Assembly (NCBI RefSeq): GCF_014279595.1
Contig: NZ_CP047943.1
Location: forward strand, 1,550,001-1,614,000
From: Synechococcus sp. RS9909
GTDB lineage: Bacteria > Cyanobacteriota > Cyanobacteriia > PCC-6307 > Cyanobiaceae
Length of the DNA: 64,000 nucleotides
Direction: 5' to 3'
A program made the translations under genes and the position numbers. Shown piece after piece: positions 18,147 through 25,180 of this stretch; position 1 is the first letter of the stretch, and every line of letters starts with the position of its first letter. The notes under the pieces were generated by a model. It worked only from the letters and a program-made list of their open reading frames with translations. It was not told the DNA's origin and did not search any database.

Positions 18147-18577
18147 ATCCCTCCCGCTGCCGGATCATCGCCGTCGGCAAGGTGCGCAAAGGCTGGGTGC
18201 AGGAGGGGGTGGAGCTCTACCTCAAACGGCTGCCTGGGCTCCAGGTGCTGGAACTCAAGGACAGCAGCCAAGACAAGGAAGCGGCGGCGATCCGAGCGGC
18301 GTTGCGCTCCGATGAGCGGCCGGTGATGCTGATGGAGCAGGGGGAGAATCTCGCTTCGGTTCCCTTCGCCAAGCGGCTGCAGCAGTTCGGCAATGAACGC
18401 CTGGCCTTCGTGATCGGCGGCGCCGATGGACTCAGCGATGGGCTCAAAGCAGATGCCCACTGGCAGCTGAGCCTCTCACCGATGACCTTCCCCCATGAAC
18501 TGGCCCGGCTGCTGCTGCTCGAGCAGCTCTACCGAGCCCAGGCCATTCTGCAGGGGAGCCCGTATCACCGGGCTTGA
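18143..18577 (+). CDS. rlmH: 23S rRNA (pseudouridine1915-N3)-methyltransferase
   Basis: This is a 144-residue SPOUT-class enzyme that methylates pseudouridine 1915 in helix 69 of 23S rRNA. The trefoil-knot SAM site is visible ([13 protein letters not shown]), as is the diagnostic C-terminus ([30 protein letters not shown]). It has a TTG start at 18143 (TTGA overlap with the preceding gene). It is the last core gene before the accessory island. Confidence 0.95.
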   Translation: MNPSRCRIIAVGKVRKGWVQEGVELYLKRLPGLQVLELKDSSQDKEAAAIRAALRSDERPVMLMEQGENLASVPFAKRLQQFGNERLAFVIGGADGLSDGLKADAHWQLSLSPMTFPHELARLLLLEQLYRAQAILQGSPYHRA

Positions 18578-18622
18578 GACCCGTGGCATGGGTCCCATGC
18601 AGGGGGGGATCCCTGTTGCTGA

Positions 18623-18890
18623 TCAGCCCGGCCAGCGCCAGGCGCCTCGTTCCAGGGTTGTCTGGCCTTGCACGTGTGTTGCTTCCAGCGCACGCTGCAA
18701 CTGCACGTGGCGACAGTGCGCCTGCACCGCCAGCACCTCGATCAACTCCGGAGCATGGGCGATCACCCACACCTGGGCGCGCTCCGCCGCCGACTGGATC
18801 AGCCGCGCAAGAGGGGCCAGGAGGTCCGGGTGCAGGCTGCTCCTGCGGATCGACACCGCTCTGGAACAGGCTGCGGTCGGGATCAGCCAT
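18623..18890 (-). pseudogene. C-terminal relic of an AAA-type (ABC-like) ATPase
   Basis: The last 72 codons on the minus strand (18623-18841) read like the end of an OLD/RecF-like AAA ATPase. They contain SSLHPDLLAPLARLIQSAAE (the D-loop/Walker B trailer), VWVIAHAPELIEVL (the H-loop region) and the family ending GAWRWPG. Just upstream the expected Walker B acidic motif is missing and the frame is disrupted, and nothing of the P-loop half remains. It is a 5'-truncated pseudogene and accounts for most of the gap 18578-18925. The composition is as GC-rich as the neighbours. Confidence 0.6.
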
Positions 18891-18925
18891 GCCGAGGCTG
18901 CTGCTGAGCAGATTGGACTGGCGCT

Positions 18926-19234
18926 ATGAGCAACGCAGCTGCCACCACGATCCGCCAGCGGCTGGACGCCCTGAAACCACAGGTGTTGGCGGTGGCCACC
19001 AGCCATGGCGCCTCCAACCTCAGGATCTATGGATCCATCGCCACGGGCCGGGAACACCCCGCCAGCGATCTCGACTTGCTGGTCGACCTGCCTGAGGAGC
19101 AGTCCCTGCTGGGCCTGATCAGCCTGCGTCAGGACCTGGAAGACCTCCTGGGCTGCTCCGTGGACGTAACGGAAGCAGAGACCCTGCATCCCCTGATTCG
19201 CACTCAGATCCTGGAGCAAGCCCTGGCCCTGTGA
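18926..19234 (+). CDS. MNT-domain nucleotidyltransferase antitoxin
   Basis: This is a 102-residue minimal nucleotidyltransferase with the signature GS-x11-D-x-D (IYGSIATGREHPASDLDLLVDL; Asp48 and Asp50). In the HepT/MntA systems such proteins neutralise a HEPN RNase by adding AMP to a tyrosine of the toxin. It overlaps the following HEPN gene by 4 nt, which is the standard arrangement. The MNT itself looks intact, although its partner is not. Confidence 0.87.
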   Translation: MSNAAATTIRQRLDALKPQVLAVATSHGASNLRIYGSIATGREHPASDLDLLVDLPEEQSLLGLISLRQDLEDLLGCSVDVTEAETLHPLIRTQILEQALAL

Positions 19235-19557
19235 ACAAGGACCGCCTCTATCTCGAAAGCATTCGCGACTGCCTGGAGCGCATCGCCGAGTACACCGCTC
19301 CAGGGGAGCAGGCTTTCCTGACTTCGCGGCTGATCCAGGACGGCGTGATCCGCAACCTGGAGGTGAATCTCGCCAGGGTCTGGCGCACCGTGATCACGGA
19401 TCTACCGCCGCTTACGATGCCCGCCCCGAGCTGGAATTCCTCTGGGATCTGTATCCAGTGGTGGATTGGCTCGCCGATCGCGGCCAGATCACCTTCCCCC
19501 GCCATTGCGCCCCGGTACTCCACCTCTCAGAAGGGCTGGATCCTGGTGAGGCGGTGA
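19231..19557 (+). pseudogene. HEPN (HepT/DUF86) toxin with catalytic segment deleted
   Basis: The first 45 codons match HepT (KDRLYLESIRDCLERIAEYT ... VIRNLEV). The sequence then jumps directly to NLARVWRTVITDLPPL, which is the C-terminal helix of the same family. The segment that normally lies between them, including the R-x4-6-H RNase motif (roughly 35-40 residues), is absent. The junction is in frame, near 19365. After about 19409 the frame runs out of phase over a helicase fragment, giving a meaningless tail. The product can hardly be an active toxin. Confidence 0.72.
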
Positions 19558-20066
19558 TGGTGCTGCAGGGAACAATTCCCAACCAGAAAGGCATGCCTGT
19601 GGTGCAGGAATGGGTGGCGGTGCGCTTCGCCGGCAGTGGACTCAGGGTGATGGCGGTGGAGCCCTTTGAAACGGTGGCCGAACGGCTGCAGCTTGGCCGC
19701 AAGGCCTATGCCAATCCCGGTGCACCAATCCCGGAATCGCTGAAACAACAGCGCCAGGTGGCGGTGGATGCCGCGCACCGCTATCTGGTGCAGAAGCAGG
19801 AGGCCTGGAGTGCTCGGATGAAACCCGAACTGGAAGCCCAACGGGAGCGACTCAGGCAGCTGCGGGGTCGACAGCAAGAACAACTGCAGCTGGCTTACGA
19901 GAGCAGCCAGCGCCCTCAGCAGGTCAAAGAGAAACAACGCATCGCCGACCAGAGCCGGATCGATCGCCGCTTTGACGACCACGAACGGTTCATGCAAGAG
20001 GTGATGACGATCGAACCCGCCCCCTACTTGAAGTTGGTGGCCGTGCTGCACCGCGACAGCAGTTGA
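19410..20066 (+). pseudogene. C-terminal relic of a SNF2-like helicase
   Basis: A 218-codon frame begins without a start codon at AYDARPELEFLWDLYPVVDWL and ends KLVAVLHRDSS. The closing coiled segment (RRFDDHERFMQEVMTIEPAP) and the VMVLQGTIPNQKGMPVVQEW block resemble the region after helicase domain 2 in large SNF2/RapA-like proteins, some of them in DISARM-type defence loci. No helicase motif survives. An ATG at 19458 could still give a 202-residue protein. I regard it as a 5'-truncated remnant fused behind the broken HEPN gene; the family assignment is moderate. Confidence 0.5.
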
Positions 20067-20128
20067 GCACCCGTTGCGTCAGAGACCTCAATAGCGTTCC
20101 AACACTGCCCATCCGAAACCACCTCACC

Positions 20129-20359
20129 ATGAGCTCATCCACTTCCCTGATCACCTGCACACCAGGCGTGCGTAGCGGCAAAGCCTGCGTGGCTGGCACA
20201 CGAATCAGCGTCTCAGATGTACTCGAGTACCTCGCCAGTGGCATGAGCCAAGAGGAGATCCTGGCGGACTTCCCCGATCTGCGACCAGAGCACATCCAGG
20301 CCGTGTTGCGCTACGCCGCCGATCGTGAAAAGCGGCTCAGCGAAGTCACCGTGGCCTGA
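20129..20359 (+). CDS. DUF433 antitoxin
   Basis: This is a 76-residue DUF433 (VapB-like) protein. It has the typical pattern RSGKACVAGTRISVSDVLEYLASGMS-QEEILADFPDL, a DNA-binding helix-turn-helix fold. It normally pairs with a downstream DUF5615 PIN-like protein, which is present 8 nt after the stop. ATG 20129 matches the family start; the longer frame from 20063 overlaps the helicase relic. Confidence 0.88.
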   Translation: MSSSTSLITCTPGVRSGKACVAGTRISVSDVLEYLASGMSQEEILADFPDLRPEHIQAVLRYAADREKRLSEVTVA

Positions 20360-20367
20360 ACGAAACA

Positions 20368-20712
20368 ATGAGGGGCCGTTTTCTGCTGGATGAGAATCTG
20401 AGCCCTCGGCTCGCTGCGGCGCTCTCGGAGTTGTTTCCAGGCAGCGTGCATGTGCGGGATGTTCAGTTAAGGGGCCAAAGCGATGAGCGGATCTGGGCCT
20501 TTGCAGCCGAAGGCGGCTACGCGATCGTCACCAAAGACGATGACTTTCGCGGCATGAGCCTGCTGCGCGGTGCGCCGCCGAAGGTGATCTGGCTGGTGGT
20601 GGGTAACACCAGCACAGCGGAGATCCTGCGCATCCTGCTCGCTCACACCACGGCCATCAAGACCTTCATCGCCGAACCGGTCACTTCTCTACTCACGCTG
20701 CGCAAGCCTTGA
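20368..20712 (+). CDS. DUF5615 PIN-like toxin
   Basis: This is a 114-residue Mut7-C/PIN-like RNase-fold protein. It has the N-terminal acidic motif FLLDENLSPRLA (Asp8, Glu9), VHVRDVQLRGQSDERIW and the KDDDF motif, which together form the acidic metal site. It is the probable toxin partner of the DUF433 protein. Both genes look complete, so this module may be active. It ends 16 nt before the left end of the IS3 relic. Confidence 0.85.
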   Translation: MRGRFLLDENLSPRLAAALSELFPGSVHVRDVQLRGQSDERIWAFAAEGGYAIVTKDDDFRGMSLLRGAPPKVIWLVVGNTSTAEILRILLAHTTAIKTFIAEPVTSLLTLRKP

Positions 20713-20772
20713 CCCATGGCACTACCAGTGGGGGTCCCCCGGTTTTGAGGACAAGTCGGTAAGGGTCACGTC

Positions 20773-21090
20773 CTGACCACCAGACTGTGGTTCACGACGC
20801 AGCAGAAAGCCGAGGCCGTGGAGCTCTGCCTGCAGGAGGGCCTCTCCTGCAATGCCGTCGCTGAGCGGCTTGGGCTTCCCTCCAGCAGCCTGGCCCGCTG
20901 GGTGCGTCAGGCCCGCATCGACCGCGGTCAGGCCGGACCCCGTGATCAGGGCCTGCTCACCAGCGAGGAGCGCGCTGAACTCAACCGGCTCCGCAAGGAA
21001 AACCGTGAGCTCAGGAGGGAGAAGGATTTTTTCAGGCTGGCGGCAGCGCACTTTGCGAAAGAGCAGCTGCCGCCGAGAGGTTTCGCCTGA
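20773..21090 (+). CDS. IS3 transposase OrfA (helix-turn-helix)
   Basis: This frame of about 105 codons starts at an uncertain CTG (20773); GTG 20818 is the next option. It carries the IS3 OrfA pattern: [37 protein letters not shown] (HTH) followed by a leucine zipper ([29 protein letters not shown]). The lack of a normal start codon suggests decay. OrfB follows in the -1 frame, as usual for this family. Confidence 0.7.
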   Translation: MTTRLWFTTQQKAEAVELCLQEGLSCNAVAERLGLPSSSLARWVRQARIDRGQAGPRDQGLLTSEERAELNRLRKENRELRREKDFFRLAAAHFAKEQLPPRGFA

Positions 21091-21533
21091 TCGACCAGCT
21101 GGCCGCTCAGCACTCGGTCTCCTGGCTGTGCCGCCAGCTTGGGGTGGCCCGCAGTGGCTTCTACGCCTGGCGGCGCATCTGGAGTCGCGGAGAACTTGCT
21201 GCAGCAGGACTTCGCTGCTGGGCGGGCGACATCACCTATATCCGCACCACGGCGGGCTGGCGGTATCTGGCGGTGTGGATCGATCTGTTCAGTCGCCGCG
21301 TCGTCGGCTGGACGCTCGCTCCGCGGATGGATGCGACCCTGGTGATTGAGGCCCTCAACCGAGCCCTCGGCCAGCGGCATTTGGAGCCCGAGCAGCTGCA
21401 ACGGGATCTGGCCTTCTGGATCGAGGGCTACTACAACCGCGAGCGTCGTCACTCAACGATCGATTACCTCAGTCCAATCGACTACGAACAGCAGTTCATC
21501 ACTGCTCGTACATTCTCACCTGTGAACCCCTGA
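21081..21533 (+). pseudogene. IS3 transposase OrfB with two in-frame deletions
   Basis: About 150 codons remain of a normal 270-300. The frame starts [20 protein letters not shown] and passes FYAWRR. It then jumps to [25 protein letters not shown], which holds the first catalytic Asp. It jumps again at [20 protein letters not shown], and the ending [18 protein letters not shown] is intact. Both joins keep the reading frame. The blocks that should carry the second Asp (HSDQGSQY-like) and the Glu (ESFF-like) are gone, so no transposase activity is possible. Confidence 0.75.
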
Positions 21534-21566
21534 GACCTGTCCACGAAATCGGGGGAAGCCCACACC

Positions 21567-21682
21567 CACGAGTATTTGAAAGTCAGTGATCCAGTGGTTG
21601 GGGTGCGATCCAAACAGATCTGCCGGTTCTGATCGAGCACTGCAGCCAGCTGCTCAACCAGCTCGACAAGGGGAAGGGCTGA
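21567..21682 (+). pseudogene. 3' scrap of a second HEPN toxin gene
   Basis: Immediately after the right IS end, the sequence reads HEYLKVSDPVV. A one-base frame change follows, and then AIQTDLPVLIEHCSQLLNQLDKGKG with a stop at 21682. This matches the HepT/DUF86 C-terminus that follows the catalytic His (H-x-Y...VW...DLP-x-L). The 5' part is absent on both sides of the IS. It is separate from, and different in sequence to, the HEPN gene at 19231. Confidence 0.55.
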
Positions 21683-21685
21683 CCC

Positions 21686-21985
21686 ATGGCCACCCTCACG
21701 ATCCGCAACCTCGACGAAGCCGTGCGCGATCGGCTTCGGCGTCGCGCCGCCGAGGACGGCCATTCGATGGAGGAAGAGGTGCGCCAGATTCTCAGGCAGC
21801 TGATCAGGGCCCCCAGGGCCTGGTGGCAGGCGCTGGAACAAGAAGGCCACAGCAATCCCTGGCTCCTCGGCAAACAAACGAACGCCGACTACGCCGCCGC
21901 CAGTGCAGCGTTTGCACAATGGGTGGAGTTCATCCACCAGGCCACGCTTTACAACGACGAGATTAGCGGCATTGCAGTCGCTTGA
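21686..21985 (+). CDS. FitA-like ribbon-helix-helix antitoxin, partner missing
   Basis: This is a 99-residue protein whose first half is a classic Arc/MetJ antitoxin: ATLTIRNLDEAVRDRLRRRAAEDGHSMEEEVRQILR. The C-terminal half (PRAWWQALEQ...AAASAAFAQWVEFIHQ) is unlike the short toxin-neck of FitA and has no recognised match. The expected PIN toxin gene downstream is absent; the convergent helicase gene begins 36 nt later. It is either an orphan antitoxin or one with a replaced neutralising region. Confidence 0.75.
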   Translation: MATLTIRNLDEAVRDRLRRRAAEDGHSMEEEVRQILRQLIRAPRAWWQALEQEGHSNPWLLGKQTNADYAAASAAFAQWVEFIHQATLYNDEISGIAVA

Positions 21986-22018
21986 GCAGGAGCAAAAGGT
22001 CTTCAGACCAGCCTGCTC
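21984..22018. terminator. Nested inverted repeat between convergent genes
   Basis: An outer 7-bp stem, GAGCAGG (21984-21990) with CCTGCTC (22012-22018), encloses an inner 5-bp stem, GGTCT with AGACC. It sits exactly between the convergent ends of the FitA-like gene and the helicase operon, so it could act as a bidirectional terminator. There is no T-tract on either strand, so this is tentative. Confidence 0.35.
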
Positions 22019-22021
22019 CGC

Positions 22022-25000
22022 TCAAATCGCCACACTCATCATCGGCAACCACGCCGCCGGGATCTCTCGCTCCAACCGCCAGCGAATTGCCATCGGGCGC
22101 TCACCCTCGTGACTCTCGTAGACGGCAAAGCCCAGACACGCAAAAGGCTCGGTGATAAGGCCCTGTTTTCGTTGCTCCCGCGCAAAGAGCAACACCCGTG
22201 AACCACCACTCACGTATCGCTGGCCTGTCGGAGAGGAAGCCGTGGTGGTGCTTTGACTTTCCCAGTGGAAAAGGCGTGGGCCGAGGGCCAGGTCGCGGTA
22301 ACGGGTGGACGGGGAGAAAAGGGCCTCGCTCTTTTTGAGGGTCACGAACAGCAGGTCACACCGGCTGGGTTCATGCCAGAGCACGCCTTCACGGTGAATC
22401 CACGGTGCGTCATCACTGAGGACGCCAAAAGCCGCTTCGATTTCGGCACGGCTGTAGTGACCATGCACGCGAAGCGGCACTGGTAGCGCCCAAGGAAGTG
22501 GGTGCAGGCGGTGATCGGCCCTGGCGGCAAGGAAGACAAGCAGCTGGCGCAGTTCGTCGCGCCAGGCGGCGGCTTGCCAGAGCACAGCCAGAGCGTCGGG
22601 AAGCGGACGCCACTGGCGGCCTGTACCGAACAGCTGAGCCGTGAGCATCAACCACTCACGGCGCTCGCGTTCTCCCATGGTGAGCGGATCCGGCGGGGCA
22701 GGTTCAGAAAGGGCGGCGGCGAGGGTGAGCAGACGATCAGGATCGTCGCCATGCAGCAGGCCGGTACCGATGGAGCGGCTGAGGCGTTCTTCCTCCGGAT
22801 GGGGCCCATCGCACAGCCAGCCCAGCTCACGGCGCAGGGCGGTGAATGAGACGCCGCGGATCCCGTAGAAGTCGACCGGATCCATCGCGAGCGCCTCGAG
22901 CCAATCGGCGAGACCGCTGGCGGCCGTGATCTTTCCCTCAGCCGCAAGGGCGCGGAGCTCCTCGAGGATCTGAGGGCGTCGGCTGGGTAGGCACTGGCGC
23001 AGATTGGCCAGCACCCGCTCACTTGCCACGCGATCCAGGACCAACCGGCAGCCCGGGGGGAGGAATGGAAAGTCCTGAACCAGCTGCTGCTGCAGTTGGC
23101 GCCGGCTGCAGCCAAGCAAGGCGCGATAGCGCAGGTCGAACCGGAAGCGGCGGTGCTGCTGGCCGATGAAGTCGAGCACCGTGAGACAACTCTTGCCGGT
23201 TTCTGGCGAAAGACGCAAACCACGACCGAGCTGCTGCAGGAACACCACGGCACTCTCAGTGGGGCGCAGCAGCAGCACGGTGTCGATCGAGGGGATGTCG
23301 AGTCCCTCGTTGAACAGATCCACCGCAAAGAGGATCTGCAGCTCACCAGCGTGCAGGCGGCGCAAGGCCTCTCGGCGCTCGTCGCTGGGGGTGGAGGCGT
23401 CGAGGGCCTCGGCCTGGAGGCCAACGGCACGGAAGCGCTCAGCCATGAAGCGGGCATGCTCCACACTCACGCAGAAGCCCAGAGCGCGCATCCGCCGAGG
23501 CTCAGCGACCGCCTTCTCCAGTTCGCTGAGGATCAGCGCGACGCGACGATGGTCGCCGGTGTAGAGGGTGCTGAGCTCAGCGGGCACATAACCACCCCGG
23601 CGCCACTCCAGGGAGGAGAGGTCCGTGGCGTCAGCGACGGCGAAGTAATGGAAAGGCGCGAGCAAGCCCTGATCGAGGGCGGTCCAGAGACGCAGCTCCG
23701 CAGCGATACGACCGCCAAACCAACGGAGGACGTCGAGCCCGTCGGCGCGCTCGGGGGTAGCGGTGAGGCCAAGCAGCAGCTGGGGGCGCAAGTGGTCGAG
23801 CCAGCGGCGATAGCTCAAGGCAGCCGCGTGGTGGAACTCATCCACGATCACCACGGCGAAGCGATCAGCAGGGATCTCGGCCAGATCGCGCTGGGCGAGA
23901 GACTGGACAGAGGCAAACACATGCCGCCACTGGCGCGGCAGTTCGCCATCCACATAGAGCTCACCGAAGGCCGGGTCGCGCAACACCTGGCGGAATGTGG
24001 CCAGGGCCTGCTGCAGGATTTCCTTGCGGTGAGCGATCAACAGCAGCGGCGGCGGATCGGCTGCGGGGAACCGCTCAGGGAAATCGCTGTGCAGGCGGGC
24101 CACGTCGAACGCGGCCAGCACCGTCTTGCCAGTACCCGTGGCAGCGACAACCAGGTTGTGCCAGCGGTCATGGACCGTGCGCTCGGCCGCCAGGGCTTCG
24201 AGCATCTCGCGCTGGTAGGCGTAGGGCCGCAGGTTGAACCACGCCAGCGCCGAATCTTCCCTGACTTCATCCACGCCCCGGGCCACAGCGAGCTGGTGAT
24301 CGATACGAGCCTGTTGATCTGGCGTTGCGGCATAGGACTCGAATTCGCCCTCCTCCCAGTAGGCGTCAAAGGTGGACTGAAACTTGGCCACCATGGCCGG
24401 CGTCTCCAGGGCAGCCAGGCGCACGTTCCACTCCAGCCCGTCGAGTAGGGCTGCAGAGGAGAGGTTTGAGGAGCCGATGTAGGCCGTGCTGGTTCCACTC
24501 GCACGATGAAAGTGCCAAGCCTTGGCATGGAGCCGGGTGCGGCGAGTGTCGGTACTGACCCGCACGTCGGCGCCATGCTCCACAAGCCAGTCGAGTGCTT
24601 TGCGATCGGTAGCGCCGAGATAGGTGGTCGTGAGCACCCGTAGGGATCGTCCGGTCCCCAGGTACTGGGCGAGCACCGGCTGCAGCAACCGCAGGCCACT
24701 CCACTTGATGAAGGCGCAAAGCAGATCGATGCGGTCGGCAGAGGGCACTTCTGCCTGCAAGGCCAGCCCCACACTGGGCTCGCTGGGGGCATTGATCAGC
24801 AGGGTGCCATCGGCCAGGGGGATGAGGGGCCGGACCAAGGGGGCCTCGTTTGGCAGTAACGGCGTAACTCGCAGTTCCTGCAGCAAGCGAGCGCTTGGGT
24901 GCAGGAGATCTCCCGAGCCGATGGCAGAGCTGTGCTGCTGGAGTAACCCAACGATCTGGTTTACCAGGGCCAGTTGCTGCTGTTGCCGCTGGGCCTCAGG

Positions 25001-25180
25001 TAATGAGGCCAGAGCTATCTCACTCAGCTGGCGCAAGTACCGGGCCAGGCGCTGGGGCGCTTCGGCGGGATCCAGGGGTTGGAGGTAGTGGAAGGATTCC
25101 TGCTGGCCGGCAAGGAGCTGGTCAATCGTTGCACTGAGGGGGTGGTCGTAGAGGCCGGGAGGGAACGTTTGCTCATGCAT
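22022..25180 (-). CDS. PLD-nuclease/SF2-helicase/DUF3427-like defence protein
   Basis: This is a 1052-residue multidomain protein. Residues 1-120 are a helical head. Residues 125-260 form a phospholipase-D-type nuclease domain with H218-x-K220 and GSSNLSS (about 236-242). Residues 320-690 form a superfamily 2 helicase: TGTGKT (348-353), VDEFHH (446-451), GLTATPER (471-478) and a motif VI QLGRGLRLS. Residues 700-1050 are a DUF3427-like tail with VSGGSRVLLFARE and HYWESQST-type elements. It overlaps the stop of the preceding gene by one base, so it is translationally coupled. Proteins of this build are found in defence islands; the activity is presumably nucleic-acid cleavage coupled to translocation, which is inference. 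Confidence 0.85.
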   Translation of the reverse strand: MHEQTFPPGLYDHPLSATIDQLLAGQQESFHYLQPLDPAEAPQRLARYLRQLSEIALASLPEAQRQQQQLALVNQIVGLLQQHSSAIGSGDLLHPSARLLQELRVTPLLPNEAPLVRPLIPLADGTLLINAPSEPSVGLALQAEVPSADRIDLLCAFIKWSGLRLLQPVLAQYLGTGRSLRVLTTTYLGATDRKALDWLVEHGADVRVSTDTRRTRLHAKAWHFHRASGTSTAYIGSSNLSSAALLDGLEWNVRLAALETPAMVAKFQSTFDAYWEEGEFESYAATPDQQARIDHQLAVARGVDEVREDSALAWFNLRPYAYQREMLEALAAERTVHDRWHNLVVAATGTGKTVLAAFDVARLHSDFPERFPAADPPPLLLIAHRKEILQQALATFRQVLRDPAFGELYVDGELPRQWRHVFASVQSLAQRDLAEIPADRFAVVIVDEFHHAAALSYRRWLDHLRPQLLLGLTATPERADGLDVLRWFGGRIAAELRLWTALDQGLLAPFHYFAVADATDLSSLEWRRGGYVPAELSTLYTGDHRRVALILSELEKAVAEPRRMRALGFCVSVEHARFMAERFRAVGLQAEALDASTPSDERREALRRLHAGELQILFAVDLFNEGLDIPSIDTVLLLRPTESAVVFLQQLGRGLRLSPETGKSCLTVLDFIGQQHRRFRFDLRYRALLGCSRRQLQQQLVQDFPFLPPGCRLVLDRVASERVLANLRQCLPSRRPQILEELRALAAEGKITAASGLADWLEALAMDPVDFYGIRGVSFTALRRELGWLCDGPHPEEERLSRSIGTGLLHGDDPDRLLTLAAALSEPAPPDPLTMGERERREWLMLTAQLFGTGRQWRPLPDALAVLWQAAAWRDELRQLLVFLAARADHRLHPLPWALPVPLRVHGHYSRAEIEAAFGVLSDDAPWIHREGVLWHEPSRCDLLFVTLKKSEALFSPSTRYRDLALGPRLFHWESQSTTTASSPTGQRYVSGGSRVLLFAREQRKQGLITEPFACLGFAVYESHEGERPMAIRWRLEREIPAAWLPMMSVAI

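Larger units (their letters stand above)
20729..21564 (+). mobile_element. Crippled IS3-family insertion sequence
   Basis: The ends are imperfect inverted repeats, 20729-20757 and 21534-21564. They share the core CCCCCG-x-TTT-x-G-x-GGACA-x-GTC and begin TGGGGG and TGTGGG. Between them lie an orfA-like frame and an orfB with two internal losses. The element spans 836 bp against 1.2-1.5 kb for intact IS3 members. No convincing 3-4 bp target duplication was seen. It separates the DUF5615 gene from a HEPN scrap. Confidence 0.82.

Noticed and set aside
20701-21580. Target-site duplication of the IS3 relic
   Set aside because: The 3-5 bases flanking the inverted repeats (ending CCAG on the left, starting CCCAC on the right) do not match convincingly.
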